Below, piece by piece: positions 9,368 to 18,412 of a stretch of DNA of 64,000 nt. Below the pieces are notes generated by a model. That model did no database searches. It saw only the letters and a program-made list of their open reading frames with translations, and was not told where the DNA came from. Source of the stretch: JAHEKD01 sp965215945 (GTDB taxonomy: Bacteria; Pseudomonadota; Gammaproteobacteria; Arenicellales; JAHEKD01); contig CBDCFC010000025.1 of the NCBI GenBank assembly GCA_965215945.1, positions 186,001 to 250,000 on the forward strand, read 5' to 3'. The position numbers were made by a program, and so were the translations under genes. The number at the start of each line of letters is the position of its first letter. Positions within the stretch are counted from its first letter, which is position 1.

Positions 9368-10053
9368 CCTTAAAGCATCCAGAAAATCCTAATATTAGTC
9401 TGCATTGGCCGGTTCCCCTGCTGGTAAAACGATTTGAGCAGGCGAGGAGTGTCAATCCATCATTAGTTGATTTGTTTAATAAACACCGAGAAAAGCACGG
9501 TAAACCGGGCAGTAAAAGCTATGCCAGTACCGATGATTTGCATAAACAATATGAAAGTCACAAACCTTTCATGCAGTTGGCGCAGTTCATTATGGGGGGG
9601 GTTTTCGAAATTGCCAGTGCGGTAAATGGTAAGTATTGGCAGCAAATGAAAATACAGGATATAAAGATCAACTTATCAGGAATCTGGTTTCAAATAACCA
9701 ACGAATATAATTTTCATGAAGTTCATGTTCATGGCAATTGTTCCTGGTCTGGCGTTTACTATGTGCAGTCCGGTAGTGCCGGTGGCAAGGAACCTGGTTT
9801 TCCGAATGGAATAACACGTTTTTATGGTTCGCATCTGGATATTCAAGGTGGTGGACATTTGGATTTAGGTAGTCTCTATTTGCAGGATGCAAGTCATGAT
9901 GTGATGCCGGAAGATGGCAAACTGGTTGTGTTTCCATCACACTTAAAGCATATGCCTTACCCTTATATTGGCGATGAGGATCGAATTATTGTTTCGTTTC
10001 ATGCTCAGGTTAATGGCGATAAGCCACTAAAACTTGGTTATAAATTCAATTAG
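9364..10053 (+). CDS. Putative 2OG-Fe(II) oxygenase (TIGR02466-like)
   Basis: A 229-residue protein resembling the TIGR02466 group of predicted 2-oxoglutarate/iron oxygenases. Visible landmarks are the HEVHVHGNCSWSGVYYVQ segment, which carries the first iron-ligand region and the beta strand after it, and FPSHLKHMPYPY plus DEDRIIVSFHAQ near the end, matching the distal His and the basic 2OG-binding area. The substrate is unknown. It overlaps the upstream lipoprotein gene by four bases and is followed after 12 bases by a TPR-sulfotransferase. In other marine bacteria oxygenases of this group often lie beside TPR-sulfotransferases, so a joint protein or glycan modification role is possible but inferred. 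Confidence 0.75.
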   Translation: MTLKHPENPNISLHWPVPLLVKRFEQARSVNPSLVDLFNKHREKHGKPGSKSYASTDDLHKQYESHKPFMQLAQFIMGGVFEIASAVNGKYWQQMKIQDIKINLSGIWFQITNEYNFHEVHVHGNCSWSGVYYVQSGSAGGKEPGFPNGITRFYGSHLDIQGGGHLDLGSLYLQDASHDVMPEDGKLVVFPSHLKHMPYPYIGDEDRIIVSFHAQVNGDKPLKLGYKFN

Positions 10054-10065
10054 AAGCGGAGTGGT

Positions 10066-12213
10066 GTGTTGGAAAAGAGTTTCAGTTTCCAGGATCAGCA
10101 AACTAAAAAGTCAAAACAAACCAAGAAGCTGACTCCACAAAAGCTTAAATCCTTAATCCAGCAAGGAGGGGCGCAGATAAAGACCGGTGATTTTTCAGCT
10201 GCCATTGAGACCTTTACAAGGATATTAGAAGCCCAACCTAAAAACTCTACCGCTAATTATTATTTGGGATTCGCTTTCCATGCTTTAGGTGATTCCAAGC
10301 GGGCATCAAAACATTATATTAGGGCAGTTAAAGAGAAACCGACTTTAATGCAGGGGTGGTTAAACCTGGCCAACACCTACATGTTATTAGAACAGTTTGC
10401 AGAGGCAGAAACCGCTTTTCGCAAAGTGATCGATTTGAATCCTGATGCTCCTCAAGCATTACATGGCTTAGGCATGGCTTTGGGTGCGCAGGATGAAGAC
10501 ACAGAAGCCATAGCGTTCTTTTCAAAGGCTTATAAACTTGATCCTGAGTCAACTGATGTTCGCAATAATTTGATTACCGCACTTATTAAGTCGGAAAATT
10601 ATAATCAAGTTCTTGAAATTCTAGAACAAATTCCAGAATTTCAAAAAGATTTGCAACTGCTACGACATTATGGAATTGCCCTGGTCGGAATCGGTAATCT
10701 TGAAAAAGCCGAACAGGCGCTCATCGATTATCTGCAACAGGATCCTAAAAATCAGGAAGTTATTTATAATCTCGCTCGCCTTTATCAGGATCAAACTCAA
10801 TATGAAAAATCACTCGAATATTTTGAAAAGCTCACTGATAAAGAATCCGATATAAAAATTCTTTCTCATATGGGCGCTGTATTAGATTCATTGGGACACT
10901 TTGAAGAAGCCGAAAAGGTCTTGCAGAAGGCATTGAAGCTTAATGAACAAGACGTTACCGTTTTAAATCATTTGGGCAATGCCTTAACTGGAGGCAACAA
11001 AACCAAAGATGCGGAAAACATGTATCGCAAGGCTATCGCTTTGCAAGGTGATTCTGCCATGTCTCACAATAATCTTGGTTTTGCCTTGGCCGCTCGCGGA
11101 AGAAATGAAGAAGCTATGGCTGAATATTCCAAGGCTATTGAAATTAAGCCTAGTTATGGAGAGTCATATCGCAATCTGACTACAGTGAAAAAAATAACAG
11201 ATAAGAATGATCCGCTGATTAATCAAATGATCGAGCAAATTAATGATGAAGATATTACTGAGCGGGACAAGATTCAATTTGGCTTTGCCTTGGGCAAGGC
11301 ACTGGATGATTGCGGTGAATATGACCGTGCCTTCAAGTATTACAAAATCGCCAATGATTTGATTGCGCAGAGCCGGCCATTTAATGTGTCAAGTTTTGAA
11401 CAGCATGTCGATAATATTATTGAAGTTTATAGTGCTGAATTTTTTGAAAAACACAATAATGATTATGGTTCAGCTTCGGACAGGCCGATTTTTGTGGTTG
11501 GCATGTCGCGTTCCGGCACTACCCTGGCAGAGAAAATAATTTCCTCCCATCCTTTAGTTTACGGTGCAGGGGAATTAGGCAAGTTGTTTGAAGTAGTTAA
11601 GAATTACGAAAAAAAAACCGATTGCGAATATCCTTTTGCCATAAAAAATCCCAATGCGGAATATTTACTTGAAGCAGCACAAGACTATCTTAAATACATA
11701 GGTAAATACATGCAATCTGATCAGGTCAATCATGTTGTCGATAAAATGCCCTATAACTTCGCACATTTAGGTTTTGTTGCCTTAGCATTGCCGAATGCGA
11801 AAATCATTCATTGTAAGCGTGATCCGATTGATACTTGTTTATCGAATTATTTTCAATATTTCCCTAGGGGGATCAGTGCGTTATATGATTTGGATCAATT
11901 AAGCCGATATTATCAGCAGTATCAGCGACTGATGACACATTGGAAGCGAGTTTTACCGATTCCATTTTATGATCTTCAATATGAGCAACTCATTGAGGAT
12001 CAGGAAACAGTTACCCGTGAGGTGATTAGTTTTCTTGATTTGGAATGGGATGATGCCTGTTTGCAATCACACAAGTCTGAATCGTCCGTCAGGACGGCGA
12101 GTATCTGGCAGGTACGTCAGCCGATTTATAAAAAATCCGTACAACGCTGGCGTAATTATGAAAAACGTATCGGTATTTTGGTTGATGCCTTTGCAGAAAA
12201 CGCCAATTCATAG
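10066..12213 (+). CDS. Tetratricopeptide repeat-containing sulfotransferase
   Basis: A 715-residue two-part protein. The first 380 or so residues are about ten tandem TPR helix pairs (recurring A..Y...G.A....G....A...Y..A pattern), a protein-binding scaffold. The remainder is a sulfotransferase domain with the PAPS phosphate-binding loop VGMSRSGTTLAEKII (about residues 476-490), VDKMPYNFAHLG and the second PAPS motif KIIHCKRDPIDTCLSNYFQYF. It would transfer sulfate from PAPS to an unknown acceptor, perhaps a protein tyrosine or a glycan. The start is GTG, 12 bases after the oxygenase gene with a GCGGAG ribosome site, so the lipoprotein, oxygenase and this gene form one transcription unit. Confidence 0.88.
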   Translation: MLEKSFSFQDQQTKKSKQTKKLTPQKLKSLIQQGGAQIKTGDFSAAIETFTRILEAQPKNSTANYYLGFAFHALGDSKRASKHYIRAVKEKPTLMQGWLNLANTYMLLEQFAEAETAFRKVIDLNPDAPQALHGLGMALGAQDEDTEAIAFFSKAYKLDPESTDVRNNLITALIKSENYNQVLEILEQIPEFQKDLQLLRHYGIALVGIGNLEKAEQALIDYLQQDPKNQEVIYNLARLYQDQTQYEKSLEYFEKLTDKESDIKILSHMGAVLDSLGHFEEAEKVLQKALKLNEQDVTVLNHLGNALTGGNKTKDAENMYRKAIALQGDSAMSHNNLGFALAARGRNEEAMAEYSKAIEIKPSYGESYRNLTTVKKITDKNDPLINQMIEQINDEDITERDKIQFGFALGKALDDCGEYDRAFKYYKIANDLIAQSRPFNVSSFEQHVDNIIEVYSAEFFEKHNNDYGSASDRPIFVVGMSRSGTTLAEKIISSHPLVYGAGELGKLFEVVKNYEKKTDCEYPFAIKNPNAEYLLEAAQDYLKYIGKYMQSDQVNHVVDKMPYNFAHLGFVALALPNAKIIHCKRDPIDTCLSNYFQYFPRGISALYDLDQLSRYYQQYQRLMTHWKRVLPIPFYDLQYEQLIEDQETVTREVISFLDLEWDDACLQSHKSESSVRTASIWQVRQPIYKKSVQRWRNYEKRIGILVDAFAENANS

Positions 12214-12330
12214 TTGATTCTTATTCGAAATATTCTATCGGTGTATCTGAAAAACTGACAAGTATTTCCCGCGCTTGTTACGGGGTAGTTCCTGTTTCAG
12301 CTTAGCTTTTCTTAAAAGGAGAGGCACGAA

Positions 12331-12363
12331 AAAAAGAGCGCTCAACGAAAAAGCGCTCTTTTT
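12331..12363. terminator. Bidirectional terminator between sulfotransferase and porin genes
   Basis: AAAGAGCGCT and AGCGCTCTTT form a perfect stem flanked by A-run on the left and T-run on the right. It can therefore serve both the rightward sulfotransferase operon and the leftward porin gene. Confidence 0.9.
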
Positions 12364-12376
12364 ATTACTTAACTTA

Positions 12377-13363
12377 TTAGAAGTCGTGACGAACACCAAA
12401 CACAAATAAAGTAGTATCACCGTCAATGCCGGTTGCATTGTCTTTGGCATCAACTTTTGTCGCTTCGGTCCACAGCTTTGTGCGAGAGCTTAATGCATGA
12501 TATAGACCAAGAACCACTCCATTAGCATCGACATCATCGTTATTGCCTGAACCATCCCAATACTGAAGATGAAGGTTCGTGCTATCACCAATTCCGATGT
12601 TAGTGAAAATACTGGCTAACTCACGTCCGTTGTCGTTGTCCATATAACCAAGTCCAACACCAAAGCCGTCTCCGCTATATTTCAGGGCTGCACCAAGTAT
12701 GTCCCGGTCTTGATTGGCTGAAACGATGGTTCCGTCATCAAGTTCTGTTACAAGCTCAGCTTTATCTAAAGCTACGGCAGCTGTGATTGGACCGGCTGTG
12801 TAAGACGCACCAACTTCTATACGATCAATGTCGTCATCAGCTGGATTGTCGCCGTCAAGCTGGAAGTCCGCTTGGAAGGCAACAGGTCCAAAACTTCCAG
12901 AGTATTGGATACTGTCGCGAATTCGGTAATCACCGCCTGCATAGCTGCTATAGCCGAAATAACCTAAGGTATAAGTAGGGTCAATATGTGTTCCGACCAT
13001 ATTGTAGAAAGCGCCCCATTGCGAACCAAGGGAAATTTGTCCGAATCCACCTTTCAGACCCACATAGCTTAAGCGTTGTTCTGGATCAGAACGGATTTGA
13101 CCGCGGTCACCACGTACCCGAAATTCATATCGGTAAACGGCTGCTAGACCATTTCCTAACTCCTCTTCACCTCTGATGCCGAATCTTGAAGAAACATCTC
13201 TAACATCGGTACCGTCCGCGCTTAGGTCACCAATGTTTGTATCTTGATAGGCAAGACCTACATTCAAGCGCCCGTAAAGATTAGGACCTGAATCTTCAGC
13301 TTGTGCAATCATTGGGGCTGCTAGAGCGCCAGAAACTGCCAAAGTAATTAACTTTTTGTTCAT
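12377..13363 (-). CDS. Gram-negative outer-membrane porin
   Basis: A 328-residue porin of the general diffusion type. A signal peptide (MNKKLITLAVSGALAAPMIAQA) precedes a mature chain starting EDSGPNLYGRLNVGLAY, the usual first strand. It contains RFGIRGEEELGNGLAAVYRYEF and YVGLKGGFGQISLGSQW, the loop-3 approach region of trimeric 16-strand porins, and ends VFGVRHDF with the C-terminal phenylalanine needed for Bam-dependent assembly. A strong AGAGGAG ribosome site precedes the start. The upstream 373 bases are very AT-rich and should hold its promoter. Pore selectivity cannot be read. Confidence 0.9.
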   Translation of the reverse strand: MNKKLITLAVSGALAAPMIAQAEDSGPNLYGRLNVGLAYQDTNIGDLSADGTDVRDVSSRFGIRGEEELGNGLAAVYRYEFRVRGDRGQIRSDPEQRLSYVGLKGGFGQISLGSQWGAFYNMVGTHIDPTYTLGYFGYSSYAGGDYRIRDSIQYSGSFGPVAFQADFQLDGDNPADDDIDRIEVGASYTAGPITAAVALDKAELVTELDDGTIVSANQDRDILGAALKYSGDGFGVGLGYMDNDNGRELASIFTNIGIGDSTNLHLQYWDGSGNNDDVDANGVVLGLYHALSSRTKLWTEATKVDAKDNATGIDGDTTLFVFGVRHDF

Positions 13364-13736
13364 GAGTAAAAACTCCTCTTTAAATATTTAAAAATGAGAA
13401 CCTAATTAGGTTAGGATAATTAAAAACCATCAGTTAACATTTTGCAACATTTTTTTTACAAAAAAACAACATTTTTCTATATTTGTTGCAAATATACAAC
13501 ACTTAACAGCAATAAATCAAAGCTGTAAGATTAAATTTCTTTTTTTATTAGTCGCTTATGTAAAATTATGTAAGCTAAATCTATGCCGCCAAACTACCTT
13601 TAATCCAAAAGCTGTCAACACAGGCAATTGCAAGGCATGATCAGCAAATCCAAAAGCAAATATGTTGTACAAACAATGGAGTAAAAAAAGATTCATTGTA
13701 TACTTTGCATCATAATCTCAGTGGAGCAAAGCTTAA
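13364..13736. promoter_or_regulatory. Divergent promoter region between porin and formate dehydrogenase genes
   Basis: A 373-base AT-rich region with several CAACAT- and TTGTTGCAAATATACAAC-like stretches. It must carry the start signals for both divergent genes. I could not assign -35 and -10 elements or a known riboswitch fold with confidence. Confidence 0.4.
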
Positions 13737-15401
13737 GTGAAGCGCGATAAGAAAAGGCGTATTGCGGCCAAGGGGCGGGCGGTTAATCCTGTTATCAGGG
13801 AAGAACTTCAACAGTTATTAGGCAAACTGGTTTTACAGCGAGACCAGTTGATCGAGTGTTTACACATGATTCAGGACACTCATGGCCATATTACTGATGG
13901 TCATATTGTGGCACTGGCGGATTTAATGCAGCTTGCTTCTACTGAAGTATATGAGGTAGCAACGTTTTACCATCACTTTGATGTAGTTAAAGATGATCAC
14001 CCCAAACCACCAGCTATGACGGTGAGGGTGTGTGATTCCGTGACCTGTGAGATGTTTGGAGCCGAGCAATTAATCTCAGAACTTGAAGCTTCAACAGATT
14101 CTAATCTGCGTATCCAGCGTGTACCTTGTGTCGGGCGTTGTGAAACAGCTCCGGTAGCCGTCGTTGGACAAAATCCCGTGCTTAATGCCAATCAAGCCAA
14201 AGTCATCAGCTTGGTTGAGAAAAGCGATACCAAAGATCCCATTCCAGATACGGTAAACGACTTAATTACTTATCAATCGGCAGGCGGCTATAAACTGTTA
14301 AGAGAATGTTATTCTGGAGACAAAGATAAGGAAGATGTAATTTCAGCGCTGGAAAAGGCTGAATTGCGCGGCCTGGGCGGCGCCGGATTTCCAGCGGGCC
14401 GTAAATGGCGGATCGTCAGTGGCTTTGATGGGCCGCGTTTGCTGGCAGTGAACATTGACGAAGGTGAGCCAGGGACGTTTAAGGATCGTTACTACCTGGA
14501 GCGAGATCCTCACCGCTTTATAGAGGGAATGTTGATCGCTTGTTGGGCTGTCGGAATTGATAAATCTTATGTCTATGTACGAGATGAATACCCCGCCTGC
14601 ATAGAGATTTTGCGTGAAGCGATTGCTGATGCCGAGCTTATACTCGGCAAGCACATGCCGGAAGTTGAAATCAGACGAGGAGCAGGTGCTTATATTTGTG
14701 GTGAAGAATCTGCCATGATTGAGTCGATCGAAGGTAAACGCGGTATGCCAAGATTGCGACCGCCGTTTGTGGCTGAAGTGGGTTTATTTGGTCGCCCCAC
14801 ATTGGAACACAACATGGAGACGCTTTATTGGGTTCGCGATATTGTTGAAAAAGGGGCCGATTGGTTTACCTCATATGGACGCAATGATTGTAAAGGGCTG
14901 CGTTCCTATTCAGTCAGTGGCCGGGTAAAAAAACCGGGTGTGCACCTGGCGCCGGCGGGTATTAGTTTAAATGAGTTAATTGAGGAGTATTGCGGTGGAA
15001 TGTTGGATGGGCATGAGTTATATGGTTATTTCCCAGGCGGTGCATCAGGCGGAATTTTGCCAGCGTCTTTGGCTGACTTGCCTTTAGATTTCGATACACT
15101 ACAACCCCACGGTTGCTTTATAGGTTCAGCCGCGATAATTGTGTTTTCAGATCAAGACAAGGCCCGTGACCTTGCTTTGAATGCGATGAAATTCTTCGCG
15201 CATGAATCTTGTGGCAAATGCACACCCTGTCGGGTAGGGACATCCAAAGCCGCCGGATTGATGGAAGATTCTAAATGGGATAAACAAAAGCTAGATGATC
15301 TGTCTGAGGTCATGATGGATGCCTCAATCTGTGGGTTAGGTCAGGCAGCACCAAATCCTATGCTGTGTGTGTTTAAATATTTCAACGAGGAGGTGGCCTA
15401 A
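13737..15401 (+). CDS. fdsB: NAD-dependent formate dehydrogenase, beta subunit (NuoE-NuoF fusion)
   Basis: The electron-output subunit that passes electrons from formate to NAD. Residues 1-160 are a NuoE/FdsG-like thioredoxin-fold [2Fe-2S] domain (CDSVTCEMFG and PCVGRCETAPV supply four cysteines). Residues 190-550 are a NuoF/FdsB-like domain with the NADH/FMN site (LRGLGGAGFPAGRKW, NIDEGEPGTFKDR, GAGAYICGEESAMIES) and the [4Fe-4S] motif SCGKCTPCRVGT with a later SICGLGQAAPNP. In many bacteria these are separate fdsG and fdsB genes; here they are one chain, as in the Methylobacterium-type tungsten enzyme. The start is GTG after TGGAG. Its stop overlaps the ATG of the catalytic subunit gene by one base (TAATG), so the two are translationally coupled. 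Confidence 0.9.
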   Translation: MKRDKKRRIAAKGRAVNPVIREELQQLLGKLVLQRDQLIECLHMIQDTHGHITDGHIVALADLMQLASTEVYEVATFYHHFDVVKDDHPKPPAMTVRVCDSVTCEMFGAEQLISELEASTDSNLRIQRVPCVGRCETAPVAVVGQNPVLNANQAKVISLVEKSDTKDPIPDTVNDLITYQSAGGYKLLRECYSGDKDKEDVISALEKAELRGLGGAGFPAGRKWRIVSGFDGPRLLAVNIDEGEPGTFKDRYYLERDPHRFIEGMLIACWAVGIDKSYVYVRDEYPACIEILREAIADAELILGKHMPEVEIRRGAGAYICGEESAMIESIEGKRGMPRLRPPFVAEVGLFGRPTLEHNMETLYWVRDIVEKGADWFTSYGRNDCKGLRSYSVSGRVKKPGVHLAPAGISLNELIEEYCGGMLDGHELYGYFPGGASGGILPASLADLPLDFDTLQPHGCFIGSAAIIVFSDQDKARDLALNAMKFFAHESCGKCTPCRVGTSKAAGLMEDSKWDKQKLDDLSEVMMDASICGLGQAAPNPMLCVFKYFNEEVA

Positions 15402-18148
15402 TGGCAGCCGTCAATAAACTAGAGCCAAACACCATCAGTTTTACATTAAACGGTCAGGCCATCGAGGCTGGTCAAGACGAAACTATTTTACAAGCTGCTA
15501 AGCGCGAGGGGATAGATATACCTCACCTTTGCTATACAGACGGCATGCGCGCAGATGGCAATTGCCGCGCCTGCATGGTTGAAATCGACGGTGAACGGGC
15601 TTTAGCACCGTCCTGTTGTCGATATCCTACCGAAGGCATGCAAGTCTGCAGTGATAACAAACGAAGTGTTAAATCACAAAAAATGGTGTTGGAGTTATTG
15701 CAGTCTGATATGGCTGAGAGCCAGTACACGCTTAATTCTGAGTTGGATTATTGGTCGCAAAAATTAGATATTTCTAAACCGCGTTTTACACCTCGTCATC
15801 AACCTGAGTTTGATATAAGCCATCCTGCGATTGCTGTAAACCTGGATGCTTGCATTCAATGCACGCGCTGTGTGCGCGCCTGTAGGGAGGTACAGGTTAA
15901 CGACGTGATCGGTTACGCTCATCGTAGCAGTCATTCAAAAATCGTATTTGATTTAGATGATCCAATGGGTGACAGCACCTGTGTGGCTTGCGGTGAGTGC
16001 GTGCAGGCCTGTCCAACCGGTGCGTTAATGCCTGCCAATGAAGTAGGGCTCAAAATGCCAGATAAATCGGTTGATTCGGTTTGTCCTTATTGTGGAGTAG
16101 GTTGTTTATTGACCTATCACGTTAAAGACAACGAGATTCTTTACACTACCGGCCGCGACGGCCCTTCGAATAACAAGCGGCTTTGCGTCAAAGGCCGTTA
16201 CGGTTTTGACTATGTCAAACATAAGCACCGTTTAACCAAACCATTAATCCGCCGCGACGACGCGCCTGTCAAGTCAGGTGACTTCAGCATGGACCCGGGT
16301 GATCCGTTGTCGGTGTTCCGGGAGGCCAGTTGGCAAGAGGCGATGGAAAAAGCGGCTGGTGGTTTAAAAACTATTCGCGATCAACATGGCGGTAATGCGT
16401 TAGCTGGTTTTGGTTCGGCAAAAGGCAGCAATGAAGAAGCTTATTTATTTCAAAAACTGGTGCGAACTGGATTTGCTACCAATAATGTCGATCACTGTAC
16501 CCGGCTTTGTCATGCGTCTTCAGTAGCTGCGTTGCTGGAAGGTGTCGGTTCTGGAGCAGTGTCTAACCAAGTCGCTGATTGCGCCGATGCCGAGGTGATA
16601 GTGGTAATTGGTTCTAACCCAACCAATAATCATCCAGTTGCGGCTACCTTCATGAAAAATGCTGCCAAGGCGGGTAAAACTCTAATCCTGATGGACCCGC
16701 GCCGAACAGTGTTGGTGCGTTATGCCGATTACATGCTGCAATTCAATCCGGATACCGACGTTGCCCTGATCAGTGCGATGATTCATTGCATTATCGAGGA
16801 AGACTTAGTCGATAAAGATTACATTGCCCAATATACCGAAGACTATGCATCTGTAAAAGAAAATATTAAAGCCTTCTCACCAGAAAAAATGGCGCCGATT
16901 TGTGGAATCGACGCCGATACCATTCGTGAAGTGGCGCGCATTTATGCCAATTCCCAAGGTTCTATAATTTTCTGGGGTATGGGCGTTTCTCAACATATTC
17001 ATGGTACTGATAATGTCCGCCGTTTAATCACACTTTGTATGATTACCGGTCAGATTGGCCGGCCAGGCACAGGATTACATCCGCTTCGAGGTCAAAATAA
17101 TGTACAGGGTGCATCAGATGCCGGATTAATCCCGATGGTGTATCCGGACTACCAGCGAGTTGATAATCAAGATGCTAGGGCCAAATTTGAACAAGCTTGG
17201 CAGACTGAGCTCGATCCTAATCCTGGACTGACAGTGGTTGAGATCATGCATGCGATTTTAGAAGATAAAATCAAAGGCATGTATATCATGGGTGAGAATC
17301 CGGCCATGTCTGATCCGAACCTGAATCATGCACGCAAAGCCCTGGCTGCGCTGGAGCATCTGGTGGTTCAGGATATTTTCCTGACCGAAACGGCTTATCT
17401 CGCTGATGTTGTACTACCTGCTTCCGCTTTTCCAGAAAAAACCGGCACTTTTTCGAATACAGACCGCCGCGTTCAACTCGGCCGCAAAGCATTGGAAATG
17501 CCCGGTGAAGCTCGGCAAGATTTAGAAATTATTGAAGATATGGCTCGGCGCCTGGGACTTGATTGGAATTATTCCGATGTCTCTGAAGTTTATGAGGAAA
17601 TGCGCAGCGTCATGCCCAGTATCAATGGAATCACCTGGCAACGCTTACAGGCAAATGATTCTGTGACTTATCCCTGTGATGATGAAAATGACCCCGGCCA
17701 ACCGGTGGTATTTACCGATGGTTTTCCCACTCAATCAGGCAAAGCCAAGCTGGTTCCGGTTGATCTTGTATTTGCCGATGAACATCCGGATGATGACTAT
17801 CCATTTGTGTTAATCACCGGGCGTCAACTAGAGCATTGGCATACCGGCGCGATGACTCGTCGCGCCAGTGTCTTGGACGCAATAGAGCCGTTGCCGACCG
17901 TTTCAGTCAATCCAGATGATTTAAACAAAATGGGCATCACTGAAGGCGATGAAATTGTGGTTGAATCACGACGCGGAAAAATCACTGCATATGCCCGGGA
18001 AATGTCAGGGCTTCGTAATGGTGATATTTTCATTCCTTTTTGTTTTCACGAGGCGGCTGCGAATTTGCTAACTAATGAAGCTATTGATCCGGTAGGCAAG
18101 ATTCCTGAATTTAAATATTGTGCGGTTAAAGTGTCGGCAGCGACTTGA
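15401..18148 (+). CDS. fdsA: Formate dehydrogenase alpha (catalytic) subunit, W/Mo-bis-MGD
   Basis: A 915-residue catalytic subunit that oxidises formate to CO2. The N-terminus is NuoG-like: a [2Fe-2S] ferredoxin region (CYTDGMRADGNCRACMVEI), then 4Fe-4S motifs CIQCTRCVRACREVQ and CVACGECVQACPTGA, then the molybdopterin oxidoreductase [4Fe-4S] motif CPYCGVGC. The metal ligand is cysteine, about C370 in DHCTRLCHASSV, where some enzymes carry selenocysteine; no in-frame TGA is involved. RGQNNVQGASDAG and the C-terminal molydopterin-binding domain (LITGRQLEHWHTGAMTRR) match the FdhF/FdsA class. The adjacent tungstate importer genes suggest tungsten rather than molybdenum in vivo, which is inference. 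Confidence 0.93.
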   Translation: MAAVNKLEPNTISFTLNGQAIEAGQDETILQAAKREGIDIPHLCYTDGMRADGNCRACMVEIDGERALAPSCCRYPTEGMQVCSDNKRSVKSQKMVLELLQSDMAESQYTLNSELDYWSQKLDISKPRFTPRHQPEFDISHPAIAVNLDACIQCTRCVRACREVQVNDVIGYAHRSSHSKIVFDLDDPMGDSTCVACGECVQACPTGALMPANEVGLKMPDKSVDSVCPYCGVGCLLTYHVKDNEILYTTGRDGPSNNKRLCVKGRYGFDYVKHKHRLTKPLIRRDDAPVKSGDFSMDPGDPLSVFREASWQEAMEKAAGGLKTIRDQHGGNALAGFGSAKGSNEEAYLFQKLVRTGFATNNVDHCTRLCHASSVAALLEGVGSGAVSNQVADCADAEVIVVIGSNPTNNHPVAATFMKNAAKAGKTLILMDPRRTVLVRYADYMLQFNPDTDVALISAMIHCIIEEDLVDKDYIAQYTEDYASVKENIKAFSPEKMAPICGIDADTIREVARIYANSQGSIIFWGMGVSQHIHGTDNVRRLITLCMITGQIGRPGTGLHPLRGQNNVQGASDAGLIPMVYPDYQRVDNQDARAKFEQAWQTELDPNPGLTVVEIMHAILEDKIKGMYIMGENPAMSDPNLNHARKALAALEHLVVQDIFLTETAYLADVVLPASAFPEKTGTFSNTDRRVQLGRKALEMPGEARQDLEIIEDMARRLGLDWNYSDVSEVYEEMRSVMPSINGITWQRLQANDSVTYPCDDENDPGQPVVFTDGFPTQSGKAKLVPVDLVFADEHPDDDYPFVLITGRQLEHWHTGAMTRRASVLDAIEPLPTVSVNPDDLNKMGITEGDEIVVESRRGKITAYAREMSGLRNGDIFIPFCFHEAAANLLTNEAIDPVGKIPEFKYCAVKVSAAT

Positions 18149-18174
18149 TTAACGCTATACTCTACTAAATAGCA

Positions 18175-18400
18175 CCGTCATTGCGAGCATCGCGAAGCAA
18201 TCCGGCGGCTTTTAGATGAAAATGTATAGATCACTATCCAAAAACCTGACTCAAGCGCATGCAGTAATGGGACTGACGTGTCAGTCATCTGTCAGATCGC
18301 CTGATTAAGCGTTCATGTTGACAAGATGGCGCTAACTGAAAGAATTAATGAATCAGATACCCATGGATTGCCACAGCGGTTTCACCGCTTCGCAATGGCC
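18175..18400. repeat. Pair of inverted palindromic repeat units (ATTGCGA...GAAGCAATC family)
   Basis: A palindromic unit near 18180-18204 (CATTGCGAGCATCGCGAAGC then AATCC) recurs inverted near 18366-18398, where AGCGGT/ACCGCT forms a hairpin inside ATTGC/GCAAT. This looks like the dispersed intergenic repeat seen in many proteobacterial genomes. The pair separates fdsA from fdhD. Confidence 0.6.
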
Positions 18401-18412
18401 ATTTAAATTGTT

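Noticed and set aside
13364..13736. Molybdenum/tungsten cofactor riboswitch upstream of the formate dehydrogenase genes
   Set aside because: No recognisable conserved core or stacked stems were found; the region is simply AT-rich.
18181..18398. CRISPR-like repeats
   Set aside because: Only two palindromic units in opposite orientation, without regular spacers or cas genes.
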